From Mesobacillus boroniphilus JCM 21738 (lineage in GTDB: Bacteria; Bacillota; Bacilli; Bacillales; Cytobacillaceae), in assembly GCF_000517385.1 (NCBI RefSeq), contig NZ_BAUW01000034.1, positions 1-39,016 of the forward strand: a stretch of 39,016 nt of DNA. Reading direction: 5' to 3'. This document shows, piece by piece, positions 24,547 through 32,419 of the stretch. The position numbers were made by a program, and so were the translations under genes. The stretch's first letter is position 1. Every line of letters begins with the position of its first letter. The notes beneath the pieces were generated by a model. The model saw only the letters and a list, made by a program, of their open reading frames with translations. It made no database searches and was not told where the DNA came from.

Positions 24547-25494
24547 ATGGCTCTGAAAAAGGATGAACAAAAAATATCAATACAAAGTATGATTGATGAG
24601 AATAAGCAGCGAAAAAGCGGGCATATGTTCATTGAAAAACTAATGCCAATTCTATTACTGCTGACTGCAATAGTTTCGGTTCTTACAACACTCGGAATTG
24701 TCTTTACATTAATATTTGAAACATTTATGTTTTTTGATCGGGTCTCCATCGTGGAATTTTTAACCGCGAAATCATGGTACCCATTTTCGCAGGAGGGATC
24801 TTATGGCATTATGCCTTTGATCTCTGGAACATTACGTGTATCATTGATTGCGGTTATTGTTGCAGTTCCTATCGGTTTAGCTTCTGCTATTTACTTAAGT
24901 GAATATGCTAGTGATAAAACACGAAGACTTATTAAACCGATATTAGAAGTGTTAGCGGGAATTCCTACTATTGTTTATGGTTTTTTTGCTTTAACATTCG
25001 TAACACCTATTCTGCGTGAGATTGTTCCCGGTCTGGAAATTTTCAATGCTTTGAGCCCTGGGATTGTAATTGGTATTATGATAACACCGATGATTGCCTC
25101 ACTGTCTGAAGATGCTATGTCAGCAGTGCCTAACTCAATGAGGGAAGGTGCTTTGGCCCTAGGGGCAACCAAATTCGAAGTGACTATGAAAGTAATACTG
25201 CCAGCTGCTTTGTCGGGGATTGTTGCTTCCATAGTTCTCGCTATATCACGGGCAATTGGAGAAACGATGATTGTAGCAGTTGCTGGTGGGTCGACTCCAA
25301 ACCTTGATTGGAGCGTTACAGGTTCGATTCAAACGATGACAGCATACATAGTCCAAGTAAGTACAGGTGATGCAGGCTATGGTACAACGATTTATTATAG
25401 TATTTATGCTGTAGGTATGACTCTGTTCCTCTTTACACTCGTCATGAACATGCTTGCCCAATATATCTCAAGACGTTTTAGGGAGGAATATTAG
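24547..25494 (+). CDS. pstC: Phosphate ABC transporter permease PstC
   Basis: One of the two membrane subunits of the high-affinity phosphate importer. The 315-residue protein has a soluble N-terminus of about 35 residues and six membrane segments. The BPD-type coupling loop is EGALALGATKFEVTMKVILP, about 70 residues from the end, as in PstC proteins. IPTIVYGFFALTFVTPILRE and SRAIGETMIVAVAGG are further family signatures. GAGGGG precedes the ATG. The stop codon is directly followed by the pstA start. Confidence 0.94.
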   Translation: MALKKDEQKISIQSMIDENKQRKSGHMFIEKLMPILLLLTAIVSVLTTLGIVFTLIFETFMFFDRVSIVEFLTAKSWYPFSQEGSYGIMPLISGTLRVSLIAVIVAVPIGLASAIYLSEYASDKTRRLIKPILEVLAGIPTIVYGFFALTFVTPILREIVPGLEIFNALSPGIVIGIMITPMIASLSEDAMSAVPNSMREGALALGATKFEVTMKVILPAALSGIVASIVLAISRAIGETMIVAVAGGSTPNLDWSVTGSIQTMTAYIVQVSTGDAGYGTTIYYSIYAVGMTLFLFTLVMNMLAQYISRRFREEY

Positions 25495-26373
25495 ATGCAT
25501 TTGATTGATAAATCTTCTGTAATTAAGAAAATGAAGCCTAGGCTATTAGTTAATACTTTATACAAAACACTGTTTTTCGCGGCGACCATGTTTGGATTAT
25601 TGGTCTTAGCGGTCCTATTATATCGAATACTATCTCAGGGAGCGGGTTATTTAAGTTTTGATTTTCTTCAAAACCTGCCATCACGCAGACCCGAGCAGGC
25701 CGGTGTAAAAACGGCGTTAATTGGTACTATCTGGCTTATGCTAGTAGTTGCTCCAATTTCACTCTTGTTTGGTGTCGGTACAGCGATATATTTAGAGGAA
25801 TACGCAAAGAAAAATAAATTCACTAATTTTATCCTTGTGAATATCTCTAACCTTGCTGGAGTTCCATCTATCGTTTTCGGATTGTTGGGTTTGACAGTCT
25901 TTGTACGCGCACTTGCATTAGGAACGAGTGTTTTAGCGGCGGGACTGACAATGAGTCTTCTGGTTCTGCCTGTTATCATCGTCGCTTCCCAAGAAGCAAT
26001 TCGAACAGTCCCAAAACAACTTAGAGAAGCATCATATGCAATGGGTGCTACTAAATGGCAGACAATTGTAAGGGTGGTAATGCCAGCTGCAATACCTGGT
26101 ATCCTTACCGGCGGTATCCTTGCATTGTCACGTGCTATCGGGGAAACAGCACCGCTTGTTGTACTTGGTCTTCCATTGTTTCTAGCGTTTTTACCCAGAA
26201 CAGTTTTCGATACATTTACTGTATTGCCGATGCAAATCTACAACTGGACTAGCAGGCCGCAGGAGGAATTTCATGCACTGGCGGCTGCAGGAATCATCGT
26301 ATTATTAGTCTTATTGATTTTCATGAATTCAATTGCAGTTCTAATTAGAAATAAATTTTCAAAAAGATATTAA
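25495..26373 (+). CDS. pstA: Phosphate ABC transporter permease PstA
   Basis: Second membrane subunit of the phosphate importer, pairing with PstC. The 292-residue protein has six membrane segments and the coupling loop EASYAMGATKWQTIVRVVMP. GVPSIVFGLLGLTVFV and SRAIGETAPLVVLG are typical of PstA. It starts immediately after the pstC stop, and the AGGAGG ribosome site lies inside the end of pstC, so translation is coupled. Confidence 0.94.
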   Translation: MHLIDKSSVIKKMKPRLLVNTLYKTLFFAATMFGLLVLAVLLYRILSQGAGYLSFDFLQNLPSRRPEQAGVKTALIGTIWLMLVVAPISLLFGVGTAIYLEEYAKKNKFTNFILVNISNLAGVPSIVFGLLGLTVFVRALALGTSVLAAGLTMSLLVLPVIIVASQEAIRTVPKQLREASYAMGATKWQTIVRVVMPAAIPGILTGGILALSRAIGETAPLVVLGLPLFLAFLPRTVFDTFTVLPMQIYNWTSRPQEEFHALAAAGIIVLLVLLIFMNSIAVLIRNKFSKRY

Positions 26374-26413
26374 GATAAGATGAACGTTTTAACAGGATGA
26401 AGGAGGCTTTTCA

Positions 26414-27238
26414 ATGAGTACTACAATCAGCAAAAAGACGGAAGAAAATCTTACATCAGATCAAATTAGCGACCCAACTGGACAAAACATCGTGTATAGT
26501 ACAAAACAGTTAAACTTATGGTATGGTGACAACCATGCTTTGAAAAATATAGACCTGGATATTATTGAAAAAGAAGTTACAGCTATAATTGGTCCTTCTG
26601 GCTGTGGTAAATCTACATACATTAAAACTCTTAACAGGATGATTGAGCTTGTGCCAGGAGTAAAGACCTCTGGAGAAATCAGATACAAAGGCAGAAACAT
26701 TCTGGATCAATCATACACAGTTGAAGAACTGCGTACTAAAGTAGGGATGGTATTCCAGAAACCGAATCCATTCCCAAAATCCATCTATGATAATATCGTC
26801 TATGGGCCAAAAATCCATGGAATCCGTGATAAGAAAATCTTAGATGAAATCGTAGAAAAAAGCTTAAGAGGAGCCGCCATCTGGGATGAGGTAAAAGACC
26901 GAATGAATCAAAACGCATATGGCCTTTCTGGGGGACAGCAGCAACGTATTTGTATTGCTCGCGCCCTAGCAATCGAACCAGATGTAATACTGATGGATGA
27001 ACCTACCTCTGCTTTAGATCCAATTTCGACATTGAAGGTTGAGGAACTGGTGCAGGAACTTAAAAAAGATTTTAGCATTATTATCGTAACCCATAACATG
27101 CAGCAAGCTGCACGTATTTCTGACAAAACTGCATTCTTCCTGAATGGAGAAGTCATTGAGTTTGCTGAAACTGATAAGATTTTCTCAAATCCATCTGACA
27201 AGAGAACAGAGGATTATATTACTGGACGTTTCGGTTAA
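26414..27238 (+). CDS. pstB: Phosphate ABC transporter ATP-binding protein
   Basis: ATPase of the PstSCAB importer. The 274-residue protein has Walker [18 protein letters not shown], the PstB hallmark [12 protein letters not shown] at the Q-loop, signature LSGGQQQR, Walker [14 protein letters not shown] and H-switch [15 protein letters not shown]. The N-terminal 25 residues are a variable extension. AAGGAGG lies seven bases before the ATG. Only one pstB is present, unlike B. subtilis, which has two in its operon. Confidence 0.95.
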   Translation: MSTTISKKTEENLTSDQISDPTGQNIVYSTKQLNLWYGDNHALKNIDLDIIEKEVTAIIGPSGCGKSTYIKTLNRMIELVPGVKTSGEIRYKGRNILDQSYTVEELRTKVGMVFQKPNPFPKSIYDNIVYGPKIHGIRDKKILDEIVEKSLRGAAIWDEVKDRMNQNAYGLSGGQQQRICIARALAIEPDVILMDEPTSALDPISTLKVEELVQELKKDFSIIIVTHNMQQAARISDKTAFFLNGEVIEFAETDKIFSNPSDKRTEDYITGRFG

Positions 27239-27269
27239 TTGATTATTTCAGTGGAAGGATGGATGATGT

Positions 27270-27929
27270 ATGGTAGTTAGAGGTAAGTTTGATGAAGATC
27301 TGAAGATATTGCACGAAAAGTTGCTGGAACTCGGGAACTTTGCAGTCAATGCGCTTAACCAATCTCTAGAAGCCCTTGAAAAAAAAGATATTGAACTTGC
27401 TTTAAAAATTCTTGAAGATGACGCGAACGCTAACCTTCTTGAAGAGGAAATCAATGATTTTGCTATTCTTTTGATTGCCAAGCAGCAGCCTGTGGCTGTG
27501 GATTTAAGAAGGTTAATTGTTGCAATCAAGATTGCGACTGACATTGAAAGAATGGCGGATTTTGCAGTTAACATCGCGAAATCGACGATCAGGATCGGGA
27601 AAGAGCCTCTTGTAAAGCCGATTGAGCATATCAAGCAGATGCATCAAATCTCACTTGAAATGTTAAAGTTGTCATTAGAGGCTTATAATGAAGAGGACCT
27701 CGCCAAAGCGCGGCGGGTTGCGCAAATGGATGATCAGGTTGATGACCTTTATGGAGAGACAATCAAAGAACTTTTGAGTCTAGCTCAAACGAAGCCTGAG
27801 CAGCTGGCGCAAATCACTCAGCTCTCATTTATCAGCCGTTATCTCGAACGCTCAGCAGACCACGTAACAAATATCGCTGAAAACGTCTTTTACCTCGTAA
27901 AAGGTAAGAGATATGATCTAAATCAATAA
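27270..27929 (+). CDS. phoU: Phosphate transport regulator PhoU
   Basis: A 219-residue all-helical protein made of two tandem three-helix bundles, which in many bacteria restrains the Pst importer and phosphate signalling. The repeated metal-binding motif is seen as IKIATDIERMADFAVNIAKS (first half) and SRYLERSADHVTNIAENVFY (second half). As I recall, B. subtilis lacks phoU in its pst operon, so its presence here is a difference in phosphate control. AAGGATGG precedes the ATG. It is the last gene of the operon before a strong terminator. Confidence 0.93.
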   Translation: MVVRGKFDEDLKILHEKLLELGNFAVNALNQSLEALEKKDIELALKILEDDANANLLEEEINDFAILLIAKQQPVAVDLRRLIVAIKIATDIERMADFAVNIAKSTIRIGKEPLVKPIEHIKQMHQISLEMLKLSLEAYNEEDLAKARRVAQMDDQVDDLYGETIKELLSLAQTKPEQLAQITQLSFISRYLERSADHVTNIAENVFYLVKGKRYDLNQ

Positions 27930-27935
27930 ACAATT

Positions 27936-27964
27936 AAGGAGCAGGGAATCCCTGCTCCTTTTTC
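27936..27964 (+). terminator. Terminator of the pst-phoU operon
   Basis: AAGGAGCAGGGA (27936-27947) and TCCCTGCTCCTT (27949-27960) are perfect arms; the innermost bases form the loop. TTTTT overlaps the end. Confidence 0.88.
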
Positions 27965-27984
27965 CATGATTATTTAAACAGTAC

Positions 27985-28016
27985 AAAGAGAAAGACTCTC
28001 CAGTAAAGAGGGTCTT
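27985..28016 (-). terminator. Terminator of yqzD-yqzC on the minus strand
   Basis: Read on the minus strand, AAGACCCTC (28016-28008) and GAGAGTCTT (28000-27992) form a nine-pair stem with one wobble, followed by TCTCTTT. Confidence 0.6.
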
Positions 28017-28022
28017 AATTCG

Positions 28023-28499
28023 TTACCTATTTTTCGTGATGATTTTCGCGATTTGGTGATAATCAAGGCCGCTTTTTAGTTCGTACTTGCCAATCTGTAC
28101 CTTTGTATGGTAACCCTGATCAATCAGAAATCGCTCAAATTTGGATTCGTCGTCGATGATTCCCTGACTTGCTAGCATTGTCGCGACATCACCGGGTGAC
28201 ATACCACTGGCGATTATGAGGGTGAATTTCTGTTCTTCTTTAACTTCTTCTACTTTTTCAGCAGGAACTTCTTCTTTTGGTTTTTCTTCTTTTACAACTT
28301 CTGCTTTTTTCTCGTTAAGCTTGGCAAACTCGCTGCTGCTCAACACCTTATAGCCTTTTTCTTCGAGTATCTTCTTGGCATCTGAAACGTTAACTTTCAT
28401 CTCTGGTTCTTTTTCAGCAATCACGCTGCTGCCTGCCCAGAGGAAAATCGCTGCAAAAATAAGTCCTAATGCGAATGCTTGCGCTGTTCGTTTATTCAT
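28023..28499 (-). CDS. yqzC: YqzC-like protein with MltG/YceG-type C-terminal domain
   Basis: A 158-residue membrane-anchored protein. Residues 5-27 are a membrane anchor (AFALGLIFAAIFLWAG). A segment with DAKKILEEKGYKVLSSSEF follows, then a Lys/Glu/Val-rich linker (about 70-95). The C-terminal region IIASGMSPGDVATMLASQGIIDDESKFERFL resembles the LysM-like subdomain that precedes the catalytic domain of MltG (YceG) endolytic transglycosylases. The catalytic domain is absent, so it may bind glycan or a divisome partner without cleaving. Its ATG overlaps the yqzD stop (ATGA). Confidence 0.78.
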   Translation of the reverse strand: MNKRTAQAFALGLIFAAIFLWAGSSVIAEKEPEMKVNVSDAKKILEEKGYKVLSSSEFAKLNEKKAEVVKEEKPKEEVPAEKVEEVKEEQKFTLIIASGMSPGDVATMLASQGIIDDESKFERFLIDQGYHTKVQIGKYELKSGLDYHQIAKIITKNR

Positions 28500-28870
28500 A
28501 CGATCTGTCCTTTATCAACAAATTCATTAATGATTTCCTGGACTTCCTTGTTTGTTAGTGATGATAGCTTTGCAATTTGGTTTATATCCATGCCTTGCTG
28601 GGCAAGGGACCATACCTGGTTTTTTATGATATCGTGGATTTGGATTTTGCCAGAATTGAATGAGGATTGCTTTTCCAGTGGTGTATCATTTACGAGCAAT
28701 TCTTCCTCCAGTACCTTAAGCTTTTTCTTGATCTGGTATAGATCCTGGATTTGCTGGATTGTCAGCTGGTCGATTTCTTCGCGCAATTCCTTATATGGAT
28801 CTTTCAAAAAGAAAGAAATTGCGAAAAGAAGCGCGGCCAGGACAAAAAGACTGATGATTATGTAGCCCAT
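28496..28870 (-). CDS. yqzD: YqzD-like membrane-anchored helical protein
   Basis: A 124-residue protein. Residues 3-20 form a membrane segment (YIIISLFVLAALLFAISFF). A coiled-coil region follows (LREEIDQLTIQQIQDLYQIKKKLKVLEEE, about 28-60). The C-terminal helical part resembles a small helix-turn-helix (MDINQIAKLSSLTNKEVQEIINEF). Function is unknown. It is translationally coupled to yqzC; the pair lies after the pst operon as in B. subtilis. Confidence 0.72.
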   Translation of the reverse strand: MGYIIISLFVLAALLFAISFFLKDPYKELREEIDQLTIQQIQDLYQIKKKLKVLEEELLVNDTPLEKQSSFNSGKIQIHDIIKNQVWSLAQQGMDINQIAKLSSLTNKEVQEIINEFVDKGQIV

Positions 28871-28952
28871 CTGTTATTCCTCCCGAGCTGTTAATAGAAC
28901 ACATAGAATTAGTTTACCATTCAGGGTAGGAAAATTCGATTTATATTTTTTT

Positions 28953-28982
28953 TTGAAAAAAATGATAGTTTTGTCTTATTAT
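28953..28982 (+). promoter_or_regulatory. Possible sigma-A promoter upstream of the DUF4912 cluster
   Basis: TTGAAA (28953-28958) and TATTAT (28977-28982) are 18 bases apart. If used, the transcript would have a leader of about 205 bases before the DUF4912 gene. The -10 overlaps the ATG of the small frame at 28981, arguing against that frame starting there. Confidence 0.4.
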
Positions 28983-29175
28983 GATTTCCAATCGCTGTAA
29001 AGACTGTCGAATCCCCGCCATATTTGTAATTCTAAAAGACTATGGAAAAATAATTGAACGTTTCTGCGTAGAGCACCAGCTATCTGCAAATTACGACAAT
29101 TTGCGTTCATTGTGGCTGGCAGACGAACATGCTAACATAAATTTAACGATTATATTATCAATTTCATTAATATAA
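28981..29175 (+). CDS. Doubtful small ORF with CxxC and CxxH motifs
   Basis: A 64-residue frame. Its first half has CKDC (residues 6-9) and CVEH (about 29-32), spaced like a small zinc-binding finger, with the intervening IPAIFVILKDYGKIIERF reading like real protein. Against it, there is no ribosome site before the ATG, a TAG lies four codons upstream, and the start overlaps a plausible -10 box. It could be a decayed or mis-read gene, or chance. Confidence 0.22.
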   Translation: MISNRCKDCRIPAIFVILKDYGKIIERFCVEHQLSANYDNLRSLWLADEHANINLTIILSISLI

Positions 29176-29196
29176 TGATTAATTTGGGGGTGCATC

Positions 29197-29640
29197 GTGG
29201 GGGAGAGGAATCATTACATTAACAAGCTCCAGGACCATTTAGTTGCGAGAATCCTTACACCTGGCAAGCTATTTGTCTACTGGGAGCTCCAGGATGAAAA
29301 GGTGCGGTTCATTTGCGAATATTTTTACATGCCTGAAGAACAGCTCATCAGGACTCTGCGCATATATGAGAATGATTCCAGGGAAGTCCTCCATGAAGTC
29401 GTACTTCGTCAAGGAGTGTCAAGCTGGCTGTTCAAGGGGATTAAACCAACATGTAATTACTATGTTGAACTGGGGATTAAACGAAGCACAGAGACATTTT
29501 TCCCATTGTTAAAGTCAAATTCTATTATCCGGCATAACGATAAACAGCTAAAATCGTCCAAACCTCTTTCACCTGGGTGGTCCGGAAAGGTAAGCACCTA
29601 CACATATTATGAAAATCTTGAAGGGAGCATCCTTAAGTGA
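29197..29640 (+). CDS. DUF4912 domain protein
   Basis: A 147-residue soluble protein. Its central part fits the DUF4912 pattern: VARILTPGKLFVYWELQ (about residues 16-32), then RTLRIYEND, then SSWLFKGIKPTCNYYVELGI. The C-terminal 40 residues are Ser/Lys-rich and may be disordered. From memory, DUF4912 domains occur beside or fused to GH57-type alpha-glucan enzymes and glycosyltransferases, suggesting a carbohydrate-related role. The start is GTG 29197 after a GGGGG ribosome site. Its stop overlaps the GTG of the glycosyltransferase by four bases, so the two are coupled. Confidence 0.75.
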   Translation: MGERNHYINKLQDHLVARILTPGKLFVYWELQDEKVRFICEYFYMPEEQLIRTLRIYENDSREVLHEVVLRQGVSSWLFKGIKPTCNYYVELGIKRSTETFFPLLKSNSIIRHNDKQLKSSKPLSPGWSGKVSTYTYYENLEGSILK

Positions 29641-30881
29641 AAGTTAGCCTGAATCAAAAAGAGAAAAACATCCTGATGCTCTCATGGGAATATCCACCTC
29701 ATATAGTAGGCGGGCTTGCGAGACATGTGCATGCACTGACAACTGAACTTGCAAACTGTAATCAGGAAATTCATGTTTTAACGAGTAAACCCTTTGATAG
29801 TAAAGAATATGAAAAGCAAGGATCTGTCCATATCCACCGGGTAAATCCTATTAATGATATGGATCCTGATTTCCTTTCCTGGATGGCAGGATTGAATCTT
29901 GCAGTCATTGAAGAAGCTTTGGGTATTGCAAAACATATCGAATTTGATGCTGTTCACACCCATGACTGGATGACAGGACCAGCAGCAGACTTTATCAGCA
30001 GAACATTGGGCATCCCATTAATTGCAACGATTCATGGCACGGAATTCGGCCGTAATAAAGGGATTTTCACCGAGCTTCAGCAATTTATATCCAGGAAAGA
30101 GAATGAACTTTGCCATTCAGCAGATGAAATCATTGTATGCAGTGATTTTATGAAAGCTGAGGTCATCTCATTATTTAAAGTCCCCAACAATAAGATTACA
30201 GTGATCCCTAATGGAGCTCTATCCGAAAAAGTGGAAGAACATGTTTTCAATATCGAAGAGTTATATCCGTTCATCTCCGGCAAGAAATTGGTTTTCTCAA
30301 TAGGAAGAATCGTTGCGGAAAAAGGATTTCAAACCTTGATTGAAGCTGCAGACCAACTGAAACATAAAGCTGAGGAACTATGCTTTGTAGTAGCGGGAAA
30401 TGGGCCATTATTAGAAGGGTATAGGAAAAAGGTTGTGGAGATGGGACTGGATGGGTTCGTCAATTTTATAGGATTCGTTAATGAAGAAATCCGTTCCAGT
30501 TTAATGAAAAGAGCAGATGCGGCGGTTTTTGCCAGCAGCTATGAACCATTTGGTCTTGCCGCTGCTGAGGCACTTTCCGCTGGTGTCCCGACAGTCGTCG
30601 CGAAAACCGGAGGAATGCAAACATTGATTGAGGATTTTAAAACCGGATTCTATATGCAGCCAGGAAATGAAAAAAGCCTCGTCCACATCATTAATTGGAT
30701 TCTTGAAAATGAAGCCCGCGCTGAGGGAATCGGCCGAAACGGTATGATTTCAGTTCATGAGAAATTCAGCTGGGAACGAAATGCAGAGGCAACAGATACA
30801 CTATATATAAGAGCGATTTCAAACTATTGCCATAAGGAGGCTATTAATGAAGACGGATGCTTATCTCAGAATCGGCAATGA
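29637..30881 (+). CDS. Glycosyltransferase family 4 (GT-B, retaining), glycogen-synthase-like
   Basis: A 414-residue cytoplasmic GT-B enzyme. The N-terminal Rossmann domain opens with ILMLSWEYPPHIVGGLARHV, whose GG loop positions the acceptor/donor, followed by HTHDWMTGPAADF and ATIHGTEFGR. The C-terminal nucleotide-sugar domain has FSIGRIVAEKGFQTLIEAA and ASSYEPFGLAAAEALSAGVP, with the E-X7-E motif of retaining GT4 enzymes (EPFGLAAAE). The WEYPPHIVGGLA opening is typical of starch/glycogen-synthase-like GT4 and GT5 proteins, but donor and acceptor are not determined. It starts at GTG overlapping the DUF4912 stop, and its last 35 bases overlap the next gene. Confidence 0.87.
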   Translation: MKVSLNQKEKNILMLSWEYPPHIVGGLARHVHALTTELANCNQEIHVLTSKPFDSKEYEKQGSVHIHRVNPINDMDPDFLSWMAGLNLAVIEEALGIAKHIEFDAVHTHDWMTGPAADFISRTLGIPLIATIHGTEFGRNKGIFTELQQFISRKENELCHSADEIIVCSDFMKAEVISLFKVPNNKITVIPNGALSEKVEEHVFNIEELYPFISGKKLVFSIGRIVAEKGFQTLIEAADQLKHKAEELCFVVAGNGPLLEGYRKKVVEMGLDGFVNFIGFVNEEIRSSLMKRADAAVFASSYEPFGLAAAEALSAGVPTVVAKTGGMQTLIEDFKTGFYMQPGNEKSLVHIINWILENEARAEGIGRNGMISVHEKFSWERNAEATDTLYIRAISNYCHKEAINEDGCLSQNRQ

Positions 30882-31484
30882 CAATGAAGAGAACTTTGAA
30901 TACAGCAGGAAACCAATGATTTTTAGTCCTGGCATATGGCTCAATGGAAAAGTATATTGGCTTGGGAATGTGACTGAGAAACTTTTGCCCCAGGAAGATT
31001 TATCGATTAAAATTAAACAGGCAGATGTTCATTCCAGGGTGGAATTTTTCAATCTTTATGTGACGAACCATTCAAAAGTCAGCAAAGAAGCGAAATTAAT
31101 CTTGATGCAGCGCCATGCTGATAGTGTTAATGAACAATTCAGCTTTGTATCACCCAATGAAGATGTCATCTTTCACTTTGCAGATAAAAGAATCTACCTC
31201 GTAAACGGTTGGAATAGCAATGGCAGGATGAAACAGTGTACAGTTCAGCCATTATGGAATGTGAGCACTGAACGACTCTGGAATTGCAGGAAATCAGGGA
31301 AGCTTAATTATCAGCAATGGCAAAGGGATCTGCGGCCAGCCTTTTCTCGCTCGATTTGCAATTGGGTCCTCGTGAAACACAAAAAAGCAGCTGCTGGATG
31401 ATCGAAGGAAATGAAAAAAATATGGTAGTTCATCTGAATGAAATGCTTTTAAAAAACACACTAGCAATTCCCGACAAAAAGTGA
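30847..31484 (+). CDS. Unknown protein of the DUF4912/GT4 cluster, frame broken near 31314
   Basis: As read, the frame stops at 31401 with an implausible tail. Adding one C in CAGCAATGG at about 31314 (giving N-Y-Q-P-M-A-K-G-S-A-A-S) joins it to the frame that continues LFSLDLQLGPRETQKSSCW and ends at 31484, for a restored length of 212 residues. The protein looks all-beta: FSPGIWLNGKVYWLG, VEFFNLYVTNHS and FHFADKRIYLVNGW. It resembles the N-terminal beta-sandwich (glucodextranase-like) domains of glucan-active enzymes, though I cannot name a family. AAGGAGG lies seven bases before the ATG inside the glycosyltransferase gene. Probably an accessory factor of the same glycan pathway. Confidence 0.65.
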
Positions 31485-31540
31485 TATTATAGAAAAGTCG
31501 TATGCACGAACCTAGCTAGAATAGTTTGGAGGGAAATTAC

Positions 31541-31690
31541 ATGCGTGTAAATATTACATTAGCTTGCACAGAATGCGGAGAGCGCAACTATATTTCTAAA
31601 AAAAATAAGCGTAACAACCCAGATCGTCTTGAGCTTAAGAAATACTGCTCAAGAGAAAAGCGCGCAACTTTACATCGTGAAACAAAATAA
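31541..31690 (+). CDS. rpmG: Large-subunit ribosomal protein L33
   Basis: A 49-residue protein, [17 protein letters not shown] to ATLHRETK, typical of L33, component of the 50S exit-site region. TTTGGAGGGAAATTAC precedes the ATG. Family members either have two CxxC zinc pairs or have lost both. This one keeps the first pair (CTEC) and only one Cys of the second (KYCSREK), an intermediate state. The position before yqgN corresponds to rpmGB of B. subtilis, a zinc-free form, as I recall. A possible TATTAT -10 lies at 31485-31490. Confidence 0.95.
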   Translation: MRVNITLACTECGERNYISKKNKRNNPDRLELKKYCSREKRATLHRETK

Positions 31691-31720
31691 GCAGCGGGAT
31701 TTTTCCCAGCTGCTTTTTTG
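31691..31720 (+). terminator. Terminator after rpmG
   Basis: GCAGC-GGGA (31691-31699) and TCCC-A-GCTGC (31704-31713) pair with one bulged A, followed by seven T. Confidence 0.85.
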
Positions 31721-31849
31721 TTTGTCTAAAAATCACATAATTCATTTCTCGCTTGCTGGAAGTAATGGTATTGTTTATACATGGAGAGTTACTGAATGGT
31801 GCTAATAAAAAAATAGATATAGTACTCAGGATGTTTGGGGGAAAGACGG

Positions 31850-32419
31850 ATGGATGCAAAAAAAAATCTTAGAAAGTCCATAAAAGCAAAACTATCAGAG
31901 CTTAGCCTGCCACAATACGAAGATCAATCATATAAGATTGCACAGCAGTTTTTTCAAACTGACGAATGGATGGAAGCTTCAACAGTCGCGATCACCGTAT
32001 CGAAAGCTCCAGAAGTTGATACTTTCCAAATTATCAGGAAGGGATGGGAGCAGGGAAAAAGGATGATTGTTCCAAAATGCGAGCCGAAGACACGGAGACT
32101 GGACTTCAGGGAACTAAAGCGATTCTCTGAACTTGAATCCGTCTTTTATGGTTTGCTAGAGCCTATAGTTTCAGAAACGAATACTGTGAGCGCTGAAGAG
32201 ATTGATTTAGTAATCGTTCCTGGACTCGCTTTTAATAAAGACGGATACAGGCTCGGGTTCGGTGGAGGATACTATGACCGTTTTCTGGAAAACTATCATG
32301 GAAAAACGATTTCTTTGGCATTTAAAGACCAGATCATTTCTGATATTCCGATTGAAAGTCATGATATCCCGGTTGGAAAAATAATCACCAGCGAAGGAGT
32401 CATCGCCATTGGAGATTGA
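31850..32419 (+). CDS. yqgN: 5-formyltetrahydrofolate cyclo-ligase
   Basis: Converts 5-formyltetrahydrofolate to 5,10-methenyltetrahydrofolate with ATP, returning the storage folate to one-carbon metabolism. The 189-residue protein has the N-terminal basic helix (DAKKNLRKSIKAKLSEL), IVPKCEPKTRRLDFREL, DLVIVPGLAFNKDGYRLG and the ATP-binding loop GFGGGYYDRFLE, and ends near DIPVGKIITSEGVI. ATG 31850 is preferred because GGGGGAAAG lies nine bases upstream; the TTG at 31835 overlaps that site. It overlaps the next gene by 11 bases. Confidence 0.92.
   Translation: MDAKKNLRKSIKAKLSELSLPQYEDQSYKIAQQFFQTDEWMEASTVAITVSKAPEVDTFQIIRKGWEQGKRMIVPKCEPKTRRLDFRELKRFSELESVFYGLLEPIVSETNTVSAEEIDLVIVPGLAFNKDGYRLGFGGGYYDRFLENYHGKTISLAFKDQIISDIPIESHDIPVGKIITSEGVIAIGD

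Noticed and set aside
28983..29196. Known riboswitch in the long leader before the DUF4912 gene
   Set aside because: No recognisable conserved core or intrinsic terminator found by eye.
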